A stretch of 64,000 nucleotides of DNA. Origin: Psococerastis gibbosa. Lineage: Eukaryota > Arthropoda > Insecta > Psocodea > Psocidae. The notes beneath the pieces were generated by a model. It made no database searches. It was not told the DNA's origin and saw nothing but the letters and a program-made list of their open reading frames with translations. The stretch's first letter is position 1; every line of letters starts with the position of its first letter. Of the stretch, positions 1 through 11,871 are shown piece after piece. The translations under genes and the position numbers were made by a program. The stretch covers positions 124,001 through 188,000 of the forward strand of contig OZ020488.1 in the NCBI GenBank assembly GCA_963971405.1. Reading direction: 5' to 3'.

Positions 1-284
1 AACCATATTTCTCATTGACAATTGACGTATGTGGAAACCCCGCCTGAGAAATTGATCATGGGTACAATAATGGGGGATGATAGGTTGTTGCAAGGAAAAG
101 TTAATTTCAGAACGCACTTTGGAAAATTTTGTTTGCTTAATTCATGCCGCCTGGCGAAAATATAGTCAAGAAACCGACTAGACGTCTTCTGCTAGCCCTA
201 TTGCTACAATTTTAAACGTCTGCAAGTCCCAACCGGCAGAATCGGCCATGCGTACCGGACATCAAGGAGCTGTCTGTTGAGAAT

Positions 285-446
285 GGATCCCTTTCGGAAG
301 AAATCCAAGATGGCGGCTATTCCTGCCTCCAATTTTCAACGCTGGTGGGATCCCTTTCAAGTAGAAATCCAAGATGGCGGCTATTCCTGCCTCCAATTTT
401 CAACGCTGTTTGGACCCCTTTCAAGTAGAAATCCAAGATGGTGGCT
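285..446. repeat. 64-bp tandem repeat, about 2.5 copies
   Basis: Two full units and part of a third, 63-64 bp each, begin with GGATCCCTTTC or GGACCCCTTTC and contain AATCCAAGATGGCGGCTATT. The units are nearly identical, so the array is young. It keeps a short open frame (277-480), but that frame only reflects the repeat and is not a gene candidate. Confidence 0.85.
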
Positions 447-1655
447 CGACCAGCAGCCAATCGAACTTTTGCAATCCTAAGTCAGATTTTAATTAAAAAA
501 AATCCAACAAAAGCTAATAGCAATAGGGTTGGCTTCAGACATTTTATTGCACTGTCAGAACTTACCTGGACGCAACGCATTTGTGAAATGGGCATAAACG
601 AAGTTACCGTTTGTTGACGCTCTCGGACAAAAATCACAATAGTCACTTTCTAAACCTATAGCCGTACCGTATGTGAACCCAGGACCAAACTGCCAGCCTA
701 TTCCTACTGTTGATACATACCAACATAGTACTCATAGACAAGTTTCAGGGATTCCGCTCAGCATCTAATAAACAAAAATTCAACTCACTGAAGCACTACA
801 TAGCCTACCTCCCCTATATACGTGGGGCAGTCAAACTTGTGGATTTCGCATATACAGTACAAGTTCACACTAGGCTAACTTGACTTTTACAGTATTTTAC
901 AAAATTATTATTTCTATATTATTGGATTGAGATCTGAGAACTAAGCATCATGAATTTCATCTATAATTTTATTCTGTGGGGTTATTCATGCATCATAATC
1001 ATATCACCAACTATGAGGTCTCCATCAAATGGAAATGAAAAACAGATTCAAAATAGAGTAACAGCTTAGCCTAGTGTGCACTTGTAAAGTTGTACGACAA
1101 TATACGTTTAGTGGAGACTCCGTTAGGCACCTATTGACAAAACATTCCATTTTAGGTTCAAACTAAAAAAAAAAAAAAATAGGCCTACCTACCACTTGTA
1201 ACGTTTTCGTTTTGGGATATGGGCCTAGTCCAAAATTCGTCCTGAATTGGTCCTTAACCACTAACCGAGCTATTGAACGCTAATAATCCTCAGAACTGGA
1301 TTGAAACAGGTTATAAGAAAGCGGTTACATATAAGATTAGGCTATAACTACTAACTATAACTTCTAACTGGGCAAAATTCTGTACTTTCTAAGCCCCCCC
1401 CCCCCTTAACAAGAATGCAGCTGGTCATATATAAAGCTTTGAAAATTATTTAAGCATACGGTACGGCCCACAACAGGATAGGTAAATAATTTAAAAAGTC
1501 AAAACGTACTCTCGGGTTCAAACAACAAGGAAATGCCTCAGACTTTAAACCCTTTGGTGACATACACTAGTGACGCCAAACGGACGGAGCTGGGTGGGTG
1601 TATTGACCTGGATTCACCTTTTCCATCATCAGCGCATGAATTAATGCATCGAGGC
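447..1655. other. Intergenic, no gene seen
   Basis: AT-rich sequence with a poly-A run near 1,165 and a poly-C run near 1,395. I see no long open frame, splice-flanked exon or recognisable repeat copy. Confidence 0.5.
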
Positions 1656-1945
1656 TCATAATGAGTTTTGAAGAGCCATTGGTGGAGAGGATGGCGAGAA
1701 AGAGACTGCAATGGTTGGAGCACTTTAGGTGAAGGTGCGGGGGGAAAATTGCTGGATGAAGAAATAGAGAAAACACGAAGAAGTGGAAGGCCAAGCAATA
1801 AAACCAGATTGAGGGCATCTCAGAAGAGTGGGACTGGTACCAGAGGTTGTGTTAAATGATCTGAAGTGTCGGGACAGGAGGGAGTGGAGGAGGCTCACAT
1901 ATCACACCCTGGCTTACGGAGCTGATTAAATAATGATAGTGATAA
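1656..1945 (+). pseudogene. LINE 3'-end remnant (reverse-transcriptase C-terminal tail)
   Basis: Read with frame changes, the sequence gives a tail of the type RKRLQWLEHFR, then GRPSNKTRL, then DRREWRRLTYHTLAYGAD and a stop. This is the usual C-terminal tail of RTE- or craniofacial-type LINE reverse transcriptases. It is followed by a TAATGATAGTGATAATAAAT-like end. A related remnant sharing AAGAGTGGGACTGGTACCAG lies at 44,040-44,230. The frame is broken, so this is a dead 5'-truncated copy. Confidence 0.5.
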
Positions 1946-2374
1946 TAAATGAGTTTGAACCCTCATGTGGGTAGCATTTAGCCTATACATGGGGGCGATT
2001 ACTCGTCTTACCCACAACTAGTTTCAATTTTTCAATGTTTCAAATTTCATTTAAACTCTGGAAGAAAAGAAGGCACTTTGGCAACCCTGATACTGGAGGG
2101 TATACAGACTGAGGCATTTTCTTAACAAATAGACAAGAGGACAGATTCGGCAAGATGCAACAGAGGTAATAGGCCTCTAAAAAATTTTTCGTTGTACGTA
2201 TTTGAAAAAAAAGTAAATGTTTGCCTATCTCATGCTCATCAAATGCTGCAGGACCATGACCTCGTAGGCAGCTTACATAGTGCACTCTGTTCATTGGTTC
2301 TTCCACACATACATTTTGCATCTAGTATAAACCGTACTTGGTAAAACTTACGAGCTACTGTACTATTGATGATA
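1946..2374. other. Intergenic, no gene seen
   Basis: No supported gene or repeat copy. The short open frames lack splice signals and recognisable domains. Confidence 0.4.
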
Positions 2375-2852
2375 CAACAATTTAAAAAAACTTCAGGGAA
2401 GTACACCCCCCCCCTCCCCAAACTGCAGATATACCCCATCCTAATACTGATTATTCTTTGTGCATTTTTGGTCACCCTACGCAAGTGTCCCCGCCTTTGG
2501 CTGCCTCAAGTGGGCTATAAGCTATCTGGACCTCAAAGCACTCTGATTGGTAGGAAACTTACGATATATAAGAGGGAAATTCTAACCGATCCCACATCAT
2601 GTCTAACACGATAAAAGTTGTCCGTGTCATACGCATATTCTACGTCTAATCAGCACCCTCAGGGTTCAACAGTTTTAAAAGTTAAGCTCTTCATTCTCAA
2701 CGTGCTCAATCTAATGTCCCTTACGGGCTAATCTACTATTGATGATTAGATTCAGCTCTGTAACGACTTAATACATCGGCGGCATTCGTGCGGTACAGCC
2801 CCCTCTGTACGTCAGTACACCAGTTGCAGATCAATTTCCATGATATAGTTTC

Positions 2853-3016
2853 CTATAATGTGTTTTCCAGAAGAGGAATCTTCACAACCTGAGCTCTGGC
2901 AACGTAAAAGCTACTCAAACGTTAAGTTCTTGTTATCAGCGACGAATAGAAGACAATCATATGCATGCATTCACATGGTTATCGCACAATATTTGCCTCA
3001 GATCCCAAGCAACGAC
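2853..3016 (+). other. 164-bp island identical between the two duplication copies
   Basis: These 164 bases match 12,931-13,094 without mismatch or gap, while sequence on both sides differs by substitutions and indels. A plus-strand frame starting at the ATG at 2,859 stays open through the island (MCFPEEESSQPELW...), and is the same in both copies. This could be a conserved exon or regulatory block, or a recent gene-conversion tract. The protein is not recognised. Confidence 0.6.
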
Positions 3017-4508
3017 TACTGTTCAAATTGAGTTTGGAATGGAGTGAGTGACTGAAGTTTCATATTGGAATTTCCCTAGTGGACTGACCAGTGCCATGGT
3101 CATTGGGCAGCACAACGGTGGATTTAAGGACTAACAATTAGGTGTTGAGTTGCATGGCGGGCGACCGATAGTAGCTGAGTCCAAGACAAGAATAGCCTTA
3201 AGTGCTCAGAACACATCAGGAATGCCTACCCGACAGATGAGCGGGGATGAGCTCTGGATTGAGAACTTTCAGTGGGTGTCGCTGTTTAGAAAGGCATATG
3301 ATGCAATGACAGTGCATGGACCGAAGTCAGGCAGCTAGGTGTCTCAACCCTACAAATCACATTCACTTCACTTCACCAAATACCTAATTCAAGCCTAAGC
3401 ACTACACAATGTATTTTCTTCATCTCCTCTTCTTTCTTTCCACTTCACAGACACTTCACCGACCCTCAAAAGACACCCAGCTGCCCAAAGGCATCCATAT
3501 TTCTACTGTCAAAGTTTTGGATCTTATAAAATGCGACCATTTTGGGCTCCCATCCAGTAGCCCTAGCGTGGCTTACAATGTTAATTTAGCAGCGTTGTTG
3601 AAAATTTGAACGTAGCAGAACAGAATAACTATGATGGGATTGAGAAGGCAGGACGTGGCGTTTAATAAAAAGCTGCTGCAATCTAGAAATACGGAATACC
3701 TCCTTCTACTTACAAAGTGTGATCTATAGGCTTAATATTGGATGTGGAACTTGGACTGTATAAGTGAAAGGAAGAACTTACTGTCAAATAGAGGCTTGAG
3801 ATGAAGTGCTAAGAAAGAATCTTATGGGCAGTCAGCAGTGATAGCCGGATGGATTGCACATAAAAATATAAAATGCCGAGCTAGAGGGGCGGATGTACGG
3901 TAATCATAGAGGGGGATTGATGAAAAGGGAGGGATAGAACAAGATACCAGGACCAAGACGTGGAGTACCAACTTACAAGAGTAAAACTTTAACAAGATAC
4001 TAAATAAACATGGTAGGTCATGGTAGGACAGCAGTCCATCGTCCTTCTTTTGTCGTGCGCTCTCTTTGAATACGAGTATATTTCTTGTACTCAGCAGCAA
4101 TGGTTACTACGCTATACAACTCATACACTATACTGTCTTATCGCAATAATCCACTCCAAACACCTCGTCGCATTCGAAACCGAAGTTAAACTAGCCTTTG
4201 AAGAACTTAGAGGCTGACCGATACTCATTTTGCGAAGCAATCTTTTGGAAAACAAAATAGTAGAAGCCCCAGCCCATTAAGAAGATGACCTTGCCTGGCA
4301 TACATCACGAACTGTACGCAACAGCAACCAATGAACCAAATCGGTACTGAAGCTATCGAACCTTACCAATAATAGACAGTAGCTCTGGGCGCAAAAGATT
4401 CAGTAAATCGAGAACATTAGCGCAGTCTTCAAGTCTGCTGTAGCCTAAGGAATGTTGAAGAGACGTGAAATATGCATCGACGCAAAAGAACATCTAGACT
4501 GTGTAAGA

Positions 4509-4844
4509 CAGGGGTTCCCAAACTTTTTTGTCAGTGGCTCATTAGATTATTTTATGACTTTTTGTGGACCACCATGGCTGTGACAGAAAAATCGTCAAAT
4601 TCTAGGACCAAGATCAATTAGTTTGTGCCTAAATTTAGCCTACGTTCTAATATTTGATTAAATATTTGGGACTGACATCGGTTAGATTTTATATTTCAGT
4701 GTCAAACTTACTGTATTTTACTTCTAATTTTTAATAACTCAGCTGTTTTATTTTCTTATTTCTTACTTTGTTCCATGGACGACCTGATATACTGTATGTC
4801 TGTGGACCACCGATGGTCCATGCACCACAGTTTGGGAACCCCTG
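4509..4844. mobile_element. hAT-type MITE with 8-bp target duplication
   Basis: The ends are inverted: CAGGGGTTCCCAAACTTTTT on the left and TTTGGGAACCCCTG on the right. Flanking octamers are GTGTAAGA (4,501-4,508) and ATGTAAGA (4,845-4,852). Copy 2 of the duplication keeps the uninterrupted site GTGTAAGACAA near 14,606, so the insertion came after the duplication. Length (336 bp), terminal CAGGGG and an 8-bp duplication fit a non-autonomous hAT element. A second copy is at 58,831-59,141. Confidence 0.9.
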
Positions 4845-4965
4845 ATGTAAGACATTACCCATTTCAAGTTTCCTACTAAACTAGGTGTTTGAGGTCCTTC
4901 TGCCGAAAATTCGATATAATAGTGTTCCTGACACAGCGCCGGCGCGTGAATATTGTTAGCTCGTG

Positions 4966-5834
4966 CAACGAGATCATTGCTTGTTTTAAGTATTTGCATA
5001 CAGAAATTAAAATGTAAAGGAACATGGTGGAATGTTATCAGTTTAAAAAGAAATCGGGAGACATTCAATGTCACAGAATGTCACATTGGGAATGTAGTCG
5101 GTGTCAGCAAAAGCTGTAGATGTGTTTATCTCAAAACGACATTATGCAAGTTAACACCTTTATATAACTTGTGTCTTCAATTAGGCTAAATTCAGTTTAA
5201 ACCATTGACCAAACGCATATCCATGGGAAATGTAGTTAAAACGCTAAATGCGAATTACAATAACAACTAAAAAAATACAATGTGTAAACAAAATTTCGAC
5301 TTGGGCTTATACATTTTCATTTCTAATGAACAATGACTTGACCTTGGGATATGGTATAGCCTAGTAATGTCACATAGGATCAACAATGTAATACACGAGT
5401 GGATGAAGGCAATATTAATTTTAAGTGGATTATATATTTCAATAATGATAGTTAACACCATCTTCTCGTGTATTAAATTATTGCATTGAGTATTTATTAC
5501 AATTATCAAGGCAAGCGAAAATGTAGGCTCACAATTTCATGCAGTATGAAGAACCAGGGGCGCCGGGTTTTGAAAATTCGAGTAGCGCAAAGCTAGCCGA
5601 AATTAGCTACCGCAGGCATCAGACCAGGCAAAACGACACTGAGCAGATATTAACCCCATCCAAATGTTTTGATAGTTTTGATCAGAATCAATTTTCTGTT
5701 TAAAAAAAAAAATATTCAATACTATTAAGATTGCTTATTTACAAAATACCTAGGTATTATAATTATTGGTAAGAAGTCAGGATTAAAAAGCCATTGATAG
5801 TAAAAAGCGCATATTTTCCTTATGGGGCAAAATA
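4966..5834. other. Intergenic, no gene seen
   Basis: AT-rich DNA containing GAACCAGGGGCGCCGGG near 5,551, which resembles a MITE end without a matching partner. No coding signal. Confidence 0.4.
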
Positions 5835-7431
5835 CTACCCTGATTCAAAAAGGTTGGACCACCTCAATTCACAATGCATTTCAATTTTTATCTCTGTTAA
5901 TACAAATTGTAAGTCGCTGAGTTTACTCTGGAAATTAGCCAGATACTCCCTTAATGACATTTGATCAATTCAATTTAGATCCGTTAGTTTTTCATCGATT
6001 CCTCGACACTTTCGAGAGAAGGTGCATAATTAACCGAATCAAAAATCTTGGACCACTTAGCGTTATTCTTTCCGTGAACATCCAGGCAAGCTTGAAAAAA
6101 ATGCACATTGCTTACATGCAGTGTGTAGACATATTTTCAAAACATCAGACACGTTATTTTTCCCTATCTGCATTTTATCATTGAGGAATGGTAAGAGGAC
6201 CTGCTGTAGCGAAGAGCGTTCAGAAACTGATAATTTTCCATCATCAAACAAGAAAAAGTGAGACAGAGATAAAGAGAATCCTCCAATTATCAAAGCCTAC
6301 CGTCCACAATATTTTTGGTACGCTGTGCAAACGCCAAGACCACTGATCCGGGGGAAAGCGACGAGGCGGCCACGCAAGACGTCTAGTTGCCAGGACAGGG
6401 AATTCGTAAAAATCATTAAAGCCAAACGCATAACTGCTCTAGAGCTCAAGGAAGCTTGGAACTAATCAACATTGTCCAATAGCCCAGGTTCTGAGAGTAC
6501 TACAGTTAGACGAATCCATTCTGCCCGCTATGGTTTTTACACTGCCACGGCGAACCCCCTATTGACACCTGTACAGATGAAGAGGAGATTTGCTTGGGCA
6601 AGAGAGAGGGTGAATTGGACTGAACAGGGCTGGAAAAAGATCATTTGTAGCGATGAGGCCTGATTTCAACTAACTTTGGATTCTGCTGGATCTAAGCGCG
6701 TAGTGCGAATATCTGACGAGAAAATCAAGCCCCACTGTATCAATAAAACCGTGAAGTTTGGGTGTATGAGTGCATCAGGAACAGGTGTATTTTTTATTTT
6801 GTTGAGGGTACTGTTAATGGGTAGACGTACATTAACATTTTGGAGGACAGTTTGAAGCCTTCCCTTACAAAGATGGTGTCGAATGGGAATTTTATATTTC
6901 AGCAAGACCGTGCAACTTGCCATACCGGCCGAATCGCTAAGGCATGGTTTCAAAATAATGATATTAAACCTCTCCTATGGCCTTCAAGCAGCCCCTGGTC
7001 TTTCCCCAATCGAAAATATTTGGGGAAAAATGAAGAAGAAGTTGAGAACCCCTCTTGTACGGACAAAGGACGAACTGAGGACCATTTTATTAGAAATTTG
7101 GGATTCGTTCACTGCAGATGATTGTGTCGCTCTTGTATCTTCCATGCCCCGTTGCATTAAGGCAGTTATTAATGCAAAAGACACTATAACAAAATATTGA
7201 AAACGTAGTGGTCCAGGTTTTTTGAATTGATGATTTCAGCATATGTTTGAGCAAAGCTGTCTTGTCAGATAGGTTTTAAACCTAATAAGGAGAATTTTTC
7301 TCATTTGATTGAGGAATAGTTAGGCTACTTTCTATATTAAAATAAATGATATATTATTCGAATTGACAGAGATAGAAACTGAAATGCATCGTGAATAAGG
7401 GTGGTCCAACCTTTTTGAATCAGGGTTGCAG
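5835..7431 (+). mobile_element. Tc1-like DNA transposon, degenerate
   Basis: Terminal inverted repeats of roughly 70-75 bp: the left reads CCTGATTCAAAAAGGTTGGA and the right end is its reverse complement (GGTCCAACCTTTTTGAATCA). Both continue into a shared GATGCATTTCA..TATCTCTGT block. TA dinucleotides flank both ends (5,833-5,834 and 7,432-7,433), as expected for Tc1/mariner. The ~1.6-kb length matches a full Tc1-type element. The enclosed transposase is broken. Confidence 0.88.
6188..7200 (+). pseudogene. Tc1-like transposase, frameshifted
   Basis: The likely start at 6,188 opens a helix-turn-helix region (AKSVQKLIIF..SKPTVHNIFG). After frame changes, 6,472-6,663 carries the middle of the protein up to the first catalytic aspartate (ICSDEA), where a stop replaces the usual tryptophan. 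The second aspartate lies in FQQDRATCHTG (about 6,897-6,930). The third acidic residue is in LSPIENIWGKM (about 7,001-7,034), which is in a different frame from the QQD motif. The protein end at 7,200 is typical. At least three frame breaks and stop codons make it inactive. Confidence 0.85.
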
Positions 7432-8254
7432 TACAAGCCCCCCCCCCCCACGCCTCCGCTTGCTTGGCGCCCCTGGGGTGAACAACATTTATCATATTCA
7501 GTTTTTATAAACAATTAACAACAACAATGCACTATATCTACAGCTGTTACTAGATATTTAAATATTCATTTTTTTTTTAACAATTTGTACCGTACCAATC
7601 AAGCAACAGACAGCAGCAGACAAAAAGACACCAAGAAATATTTTGCACTTAAATACAGTAAAACTTCACAGATGGTAAGGCAGACATTTAAACAAAAGTT
7701 CATAATGTCCTCCACTCATTTCAAGGTGAGCCTGGTTCAAAGAGAGCACCAAACTTCGTAGACGACGAGCGGGGACGCTTATACAATAGTTGATGAATAC
7801 GAATGAACGTGGAAGAATAGTGGCAGGACGGCAAAATATAATGTAAATAAGGTGACATACAAGAAGTTACAATTGACAAAAACGAAACAATGTTTCCGAT
7901 TAGCATCATTATTACTACTGTACCATTTATTAACATCAACTTCACTTAATAATAATAATGCTTCACGCATGCTTGCTGCTTAATAAATAATGCTTCACGC
8001 AATAGGTACCGTATGCTATCAGATCTTGTTATATGGTCACATTGCAGACTTAAATTCTCAAGTAAAAGCCCCAAACTATCCATCCTGAGTGCCTACGCTT
8101 TATATTGATTCCTCCCAAAAAATGAGTGGCAATTTTTATTTATTAAATTCCAATAACATTTGAAGTTCTCTAAGCCCAGTCCTGCCCAATCTCTGCTATC
8201 AGTTAAGGCATTGAGGACCTAGTCGTTAAGGCATGGCAGCCTATTTTCTATACT
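7432..8254. other. Intergenic, no gene seen
   Basis: A poly-C run at 7,440-7,449 is followed by AT-rich DNA. A short direct repeat, AATAATGCTTCACGCA, occurs twice near 7,955-8,000. No coding signal. Confidence 0.4.
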
Positions 8255-8339
8255 AGTAACAGAACAAAAAAGTCCTTATTTATTAATTATTTATTTATTA
8301 TAATCTGTACATTGCATGGCCAATGCTTCAAAGCCGCAT

Positions 8340-8600
8340 GTGGCGCGGGTCCCTATTGGGAACTTGCGCTAGGAAATTGGGGATGTTTACCGATTATAGA
8401 GGTATCTGCTCTGCTGTGTAAGTAGTGGGGGGGGGAGGTTAAATGTTGAAGAAGAGGCCGGATGCTTTTAGGAACAGTATGATATGTGTGATCTGTGGCT
8501 GTTGTTCTGTTTCCTAGCGCTTCGGAGAGGGAGGAGATAGCTCGTAGGACGGAGGTTCGTTGGACCGAGTAGGTTGAGCAATCGAGAAGAGGGCGAGATA
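8340..8600 (-). mobile_element. 5'-truncated copy of the RNase H-bearing LINE
   Basis: The segment matches 28,155-28,412 in the same orientation: GCGCGGGTCCCT, then the poly-G stretch, GTTAAATGTTGAAGAAGAG and CGTTGGACCGAGTAGGTTG. On the minus strand it encodes the end of the RNase H region (LLDCSTYSVQRTSVLRA) and then the 3' untranslated tail. It is a second member of the family whose long copy lies at 28.1-35.0 kb. Confidence 0.85.
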
Positions 8601-9779
8601 AAATTTTACTAAACAAGCAGATTTGGGTTCCATTTTTTTTTATATTAATTGTTGAAATTTTCATATTTGGCTCTTTGGCTAAAAAGTTTACCAACCACTG
8701 GCCCAGCTGATCATCATACAAAGAGGGACAAAAGCATCAGTAACTTCTTGCAGCCATATTAGCATTGGAGAAAATTTCATTCAAATTTTTACTTTTCGAT
8801 CCTCATCCCCATCCTTGAAGTATTGGACATTACAGGTTAAACCCTTAATTAGTTTAATGTATTGTATTCCAGAGTCATTAAATTGAGTTAACATTGATTG
8901 TACAAATGGCCCTCCCTGAAATTTTGATTTTGATAACGATGAAAATTTGACAGGAAAGGAGCCTCCCGAAGATCGCTTTTATACACGTAGACAAGAAAAC
9001 GATTGGGCGTACCCCGGGAAACATCACTGAGATTTCTGTGCAAATGGAATCAAACCCACCCGATTGGCACTTTTCAGAGCCATTCCTGACGGGCACGAAA
9101 AAATTGGAAAAACCTGTACCTGATTAATTATTAATTTTTTCCCCCGTTCAGCAATGACTTTTGTGAGTTTAGTGATGGGCTCGTAGTGTATTCCTGCTCG
9201 ATCGTGAGCATGCGGATTCAAATATGCGACAAACAGTCCCGTAAACTCCCTGTGTGTCCCATAACTTACAGCAGGCATAAGTTCGCAATAGCGGCATTTT
9301 TATTTAATTATTCTCTGGCGAACTTCGACCGGATTTGTGGCACACACAGAGAGATCTAGGATACTTCAGAGGACAAATTGTAGAGTAGAATTGGCCATGT
9401 TGCACATCGATTGCTAGAGTGTGGGCAACCGCATTAAGTAGTTATTTCCTAACTCACCTAGTGCACCTCCCACAAAGTAGTGGAGCAATTTTCAGGTGTT
9501 CGAATGCGAACACGCACTATTGAGTGCAGTTGAAAGGGATACACTAAAGGTAAATACATTGAATTAAATAAGAGAAATTCTAACCCATTAATAATTAATT
9601 AGCCGGCTTCGGTGCGGTGGCAGATCCACAGGGGGGTAAATGAGTAAATTCATAGAAAAATTCATAAGATACCTAGTAAAAAAAAATGGATATAACTCAA
9701 CTTTTCAACAACAACAAAAAATTACCTTTTAAACGTATAAAAAACTAGTGACCCCCCCCCCCCTAAATTTACCGCTTGC
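8601..9779. other. Intergenic, no gene seen
   Basis: No recognised gene. Contains a poly-C stretch near 9,752 that resembles the inside of a G-rich fold-back element, without clear ends. Confidence 0.4.
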
Positions 9780-9935
9780 ACTCGTGCGAGTCTCACTACA
9801 CGCCATATGCGACCGGAGACATGTCGTTACTCAAAGCAAATGCTATTAAGTTAATTAGGGACTGAAGAGGTAAATATGATGCATTCTTTAAATTGTTTCT
9901 ACTCGATTTATCATTAAAAAGAAAAAAAAATCATT
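9780..9935 (+). repeat. SINE-like repeat with tRNA-like A box, diverged copy
   Basis: Shares GTGCGAGTCTC.ACAC.....ATGCGA and GGGACTGAAGAGGT with the better copies at 54,905-55,060, 56,000-56,140, 23,395-23,530 (minus) and 45,715-45,850 (minus). This copy has lost the left end with the A-box-like motif. Confidence 0.6.
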
Positions 9936-10162
9936 ATAATAGGGGTATTCACTATGCGGTATTTTGCATGCTGAGCTGTGTTAAATATGTTAATTCGAGA
10001 ATCCCACTCTCGATCGTACATTTTAAAATGGAACTCGGGGTTCGCATAATCCATCGTTAATGTAAATTTAAACATACATTTGTGTAGAGCGGCCGCGGCC
10101 ATTTAAATGTCATTATAGTTTTTTATTGTTTATGAGCAGATATTTAGAGTGTGAGAGGTTAA

Positions 10163-10985
10163 TTGCTTTCCAATTTATACGTAGTATAAGGAAAGCTTTG
10201 TGACGGTCGAAATTTTCGATTCCAAGATTTCAACGGATTTACACGTTTTCAGGTCCCAGGAACCCAAAAAAGTGGTTTTTACGAAATGTCTGTCTGTCGT
10301 TCTGGCTGTCTGTCTGTTCGTCGATTTCCGGGCAAACTACTCGGTCGATCTTGATGAATTCGGCATGTAGGTTTACAAAAATCATACGTCGGAGCAATTT
10401 TTTTTATTTGGGGCTAACTTAATTTGGAGGGGTTTTATTCTCAAAAAAACGTCTAAAAAAATTATTTCTCAAAAACGGCTCCAACGATTTCTTTTAAATT
10501 CACATATATTGTAGTCGTTATTAATATTACCGAAATGCGTGGGGTCGCTTGCCTCTTGATAGGTTGCTTCTGGGGGTAAAAAAAATAAACATAACTAAAT
10601 TTTAATGAAAAATAACTAAAAAATAATTTTTCTGCGAAACTTTTCAATCGATGATTTCTACCTTCAGGCATGTTTTAGGCGTTAAATTGAGTAACGAAAC
10701 CGGACAGGTTGCTTTCCCAGAAAAGTATTTGGTTTTGTAAAAAAAAAATGTTTTTTTGAAAAAATGATAGAAAATTCACGCTCAAATGCATATTGCGTGC
10801 CCTGCCAGCTGCCAGTATTGCTGTGTGGTAATGTGTTGGTCTGAACTATCTAGAATTTACCTCATCTCCAGTGACGTCAGGTGGTTTTTAGCAAATTACA
10901 AAAAAAAGTGGCAGCCTAGTCCACCCCCGGACCCCCGAAATCTCACGGGAGGGGGGGGGGGTTGTTCCAGGTTTTTCATGCTTTT
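10163..10985 (+). repeat. GCTTTCC-family interspersed repeat, copy A
   Basis: Begins TTGCTTTCCAATTTATACGT and includes the run GTCTGTCTGTCG. It then has TTTCCGGGCAAACTACTCGG and later CAGTGACGTCAGGTGG. At least five related copies lie in the window. This one departs from the others after ~10,890 and lacks the shared 3' tail. No open frame is conserved among copies, so the family is non-autonomous here. Confidence 0.85.
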
Positions 10986-11871
10986 TACATGACTGCTGCC
11001 AACCGATAAAGGTCTACGTAGCAAGAAAAAGTCATATTAACTATAAATATATTAAAAAATGACGCGAAAAGAACATTTCTCCCGGGTGATTTTAACCCAT
11101 CACTTCAAGTTAAGTGATTTGGTGACCCTCATTTAAATTAGAAGTTCTTTTTAAGCCGATTTTCTAGGGAAATATTGTAGGTAGAGCCGTCAAAAATATC
11201 CTTCAAACTAGCAAAAATGCCCCTCTACATTACAATATATAGCCTATGATATGTGGCCTTCACTTACACCAATAATTGGCCACAGTTCTGGAACATCTTG
11301 TCTTCGGGACTAACACACCACGTTTATTGTACAAAAATACAGGCTACTTGACAATTTTTGAAAACCTATTACCATTTTATTTTTATTTTATTTTATGCAC
11401 GTTAAAATCAATTTAAGTTTGATGGTTAACGTGACTAGTATGCGACGCCATCCGTGACAGCCGCCGTAGCTGTAGCATTAATATAATACGTATGCGAAGT
11501 CTGGCGTCATTTTCTTGTTGCCCATGTCTGCCGTGGTTTTGGCTCCACAGTCAAAAACACCAAAATTCAAAATTTATTTATTTATTTTCAATATTTACAA
11601 GTTTTTCAGCAATAATATATAGGTGTGTTATTATTGTTAGCCTATATAAGATAATCTTGCATATTTTATATTAACTATCAAATAGCCTCTATTGAATTAG
11701 AAAAAAATGGCCCATGTTATCATACATCTAAATCGTCAGAAATTTCTTGAATGGTGGCCTGATATATTGACAGCTGTAATTCTAAGAAAAAAAAAAATTG
11801 ATACTTAAATACCATGAGACAGATATTTGATTTTTTCACCTAATAGGCTTTTACCCCTCTGGTAGTCTCTT
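10986..11871. other. Intergenic, no gene seen
   Basis: AT-rich. The short open frame at 11,492-11,674 has no recognisable domain or splice context. Confidence 0.4.

Larger units (their letters stand above)
2375..4965. repeat. Duplicated segment, copy 1
   Basis: The whole stretch aligns in the same orientation with 11,872-14,757. Both copies contain GGTCACCCTACGCA, TGCCTCAAGTGGGCTATAAG and, at their right ends, GTAGCCTAAGGAATG. Copy 1 contains a 336-bp hAT-type MITE (4,509-4,844) that copy 2 lacks. Copy 1 lacks the ~600-bp G-rich element found in copy 2. Divergence is moderate overall, with one perfectly identical island at 2,853-3,016. No gene is recognised; open frames of 60-100 codons are scattered and mostly differ between copies. 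Confidence 0.85.

Noticed and set aside
9938-9960. AGGGGTATTCACT as a terminus of the 35,540 fold-back family
   Set aside because: Only 13 bases match and no inverted partner was found nearby; likely chance.
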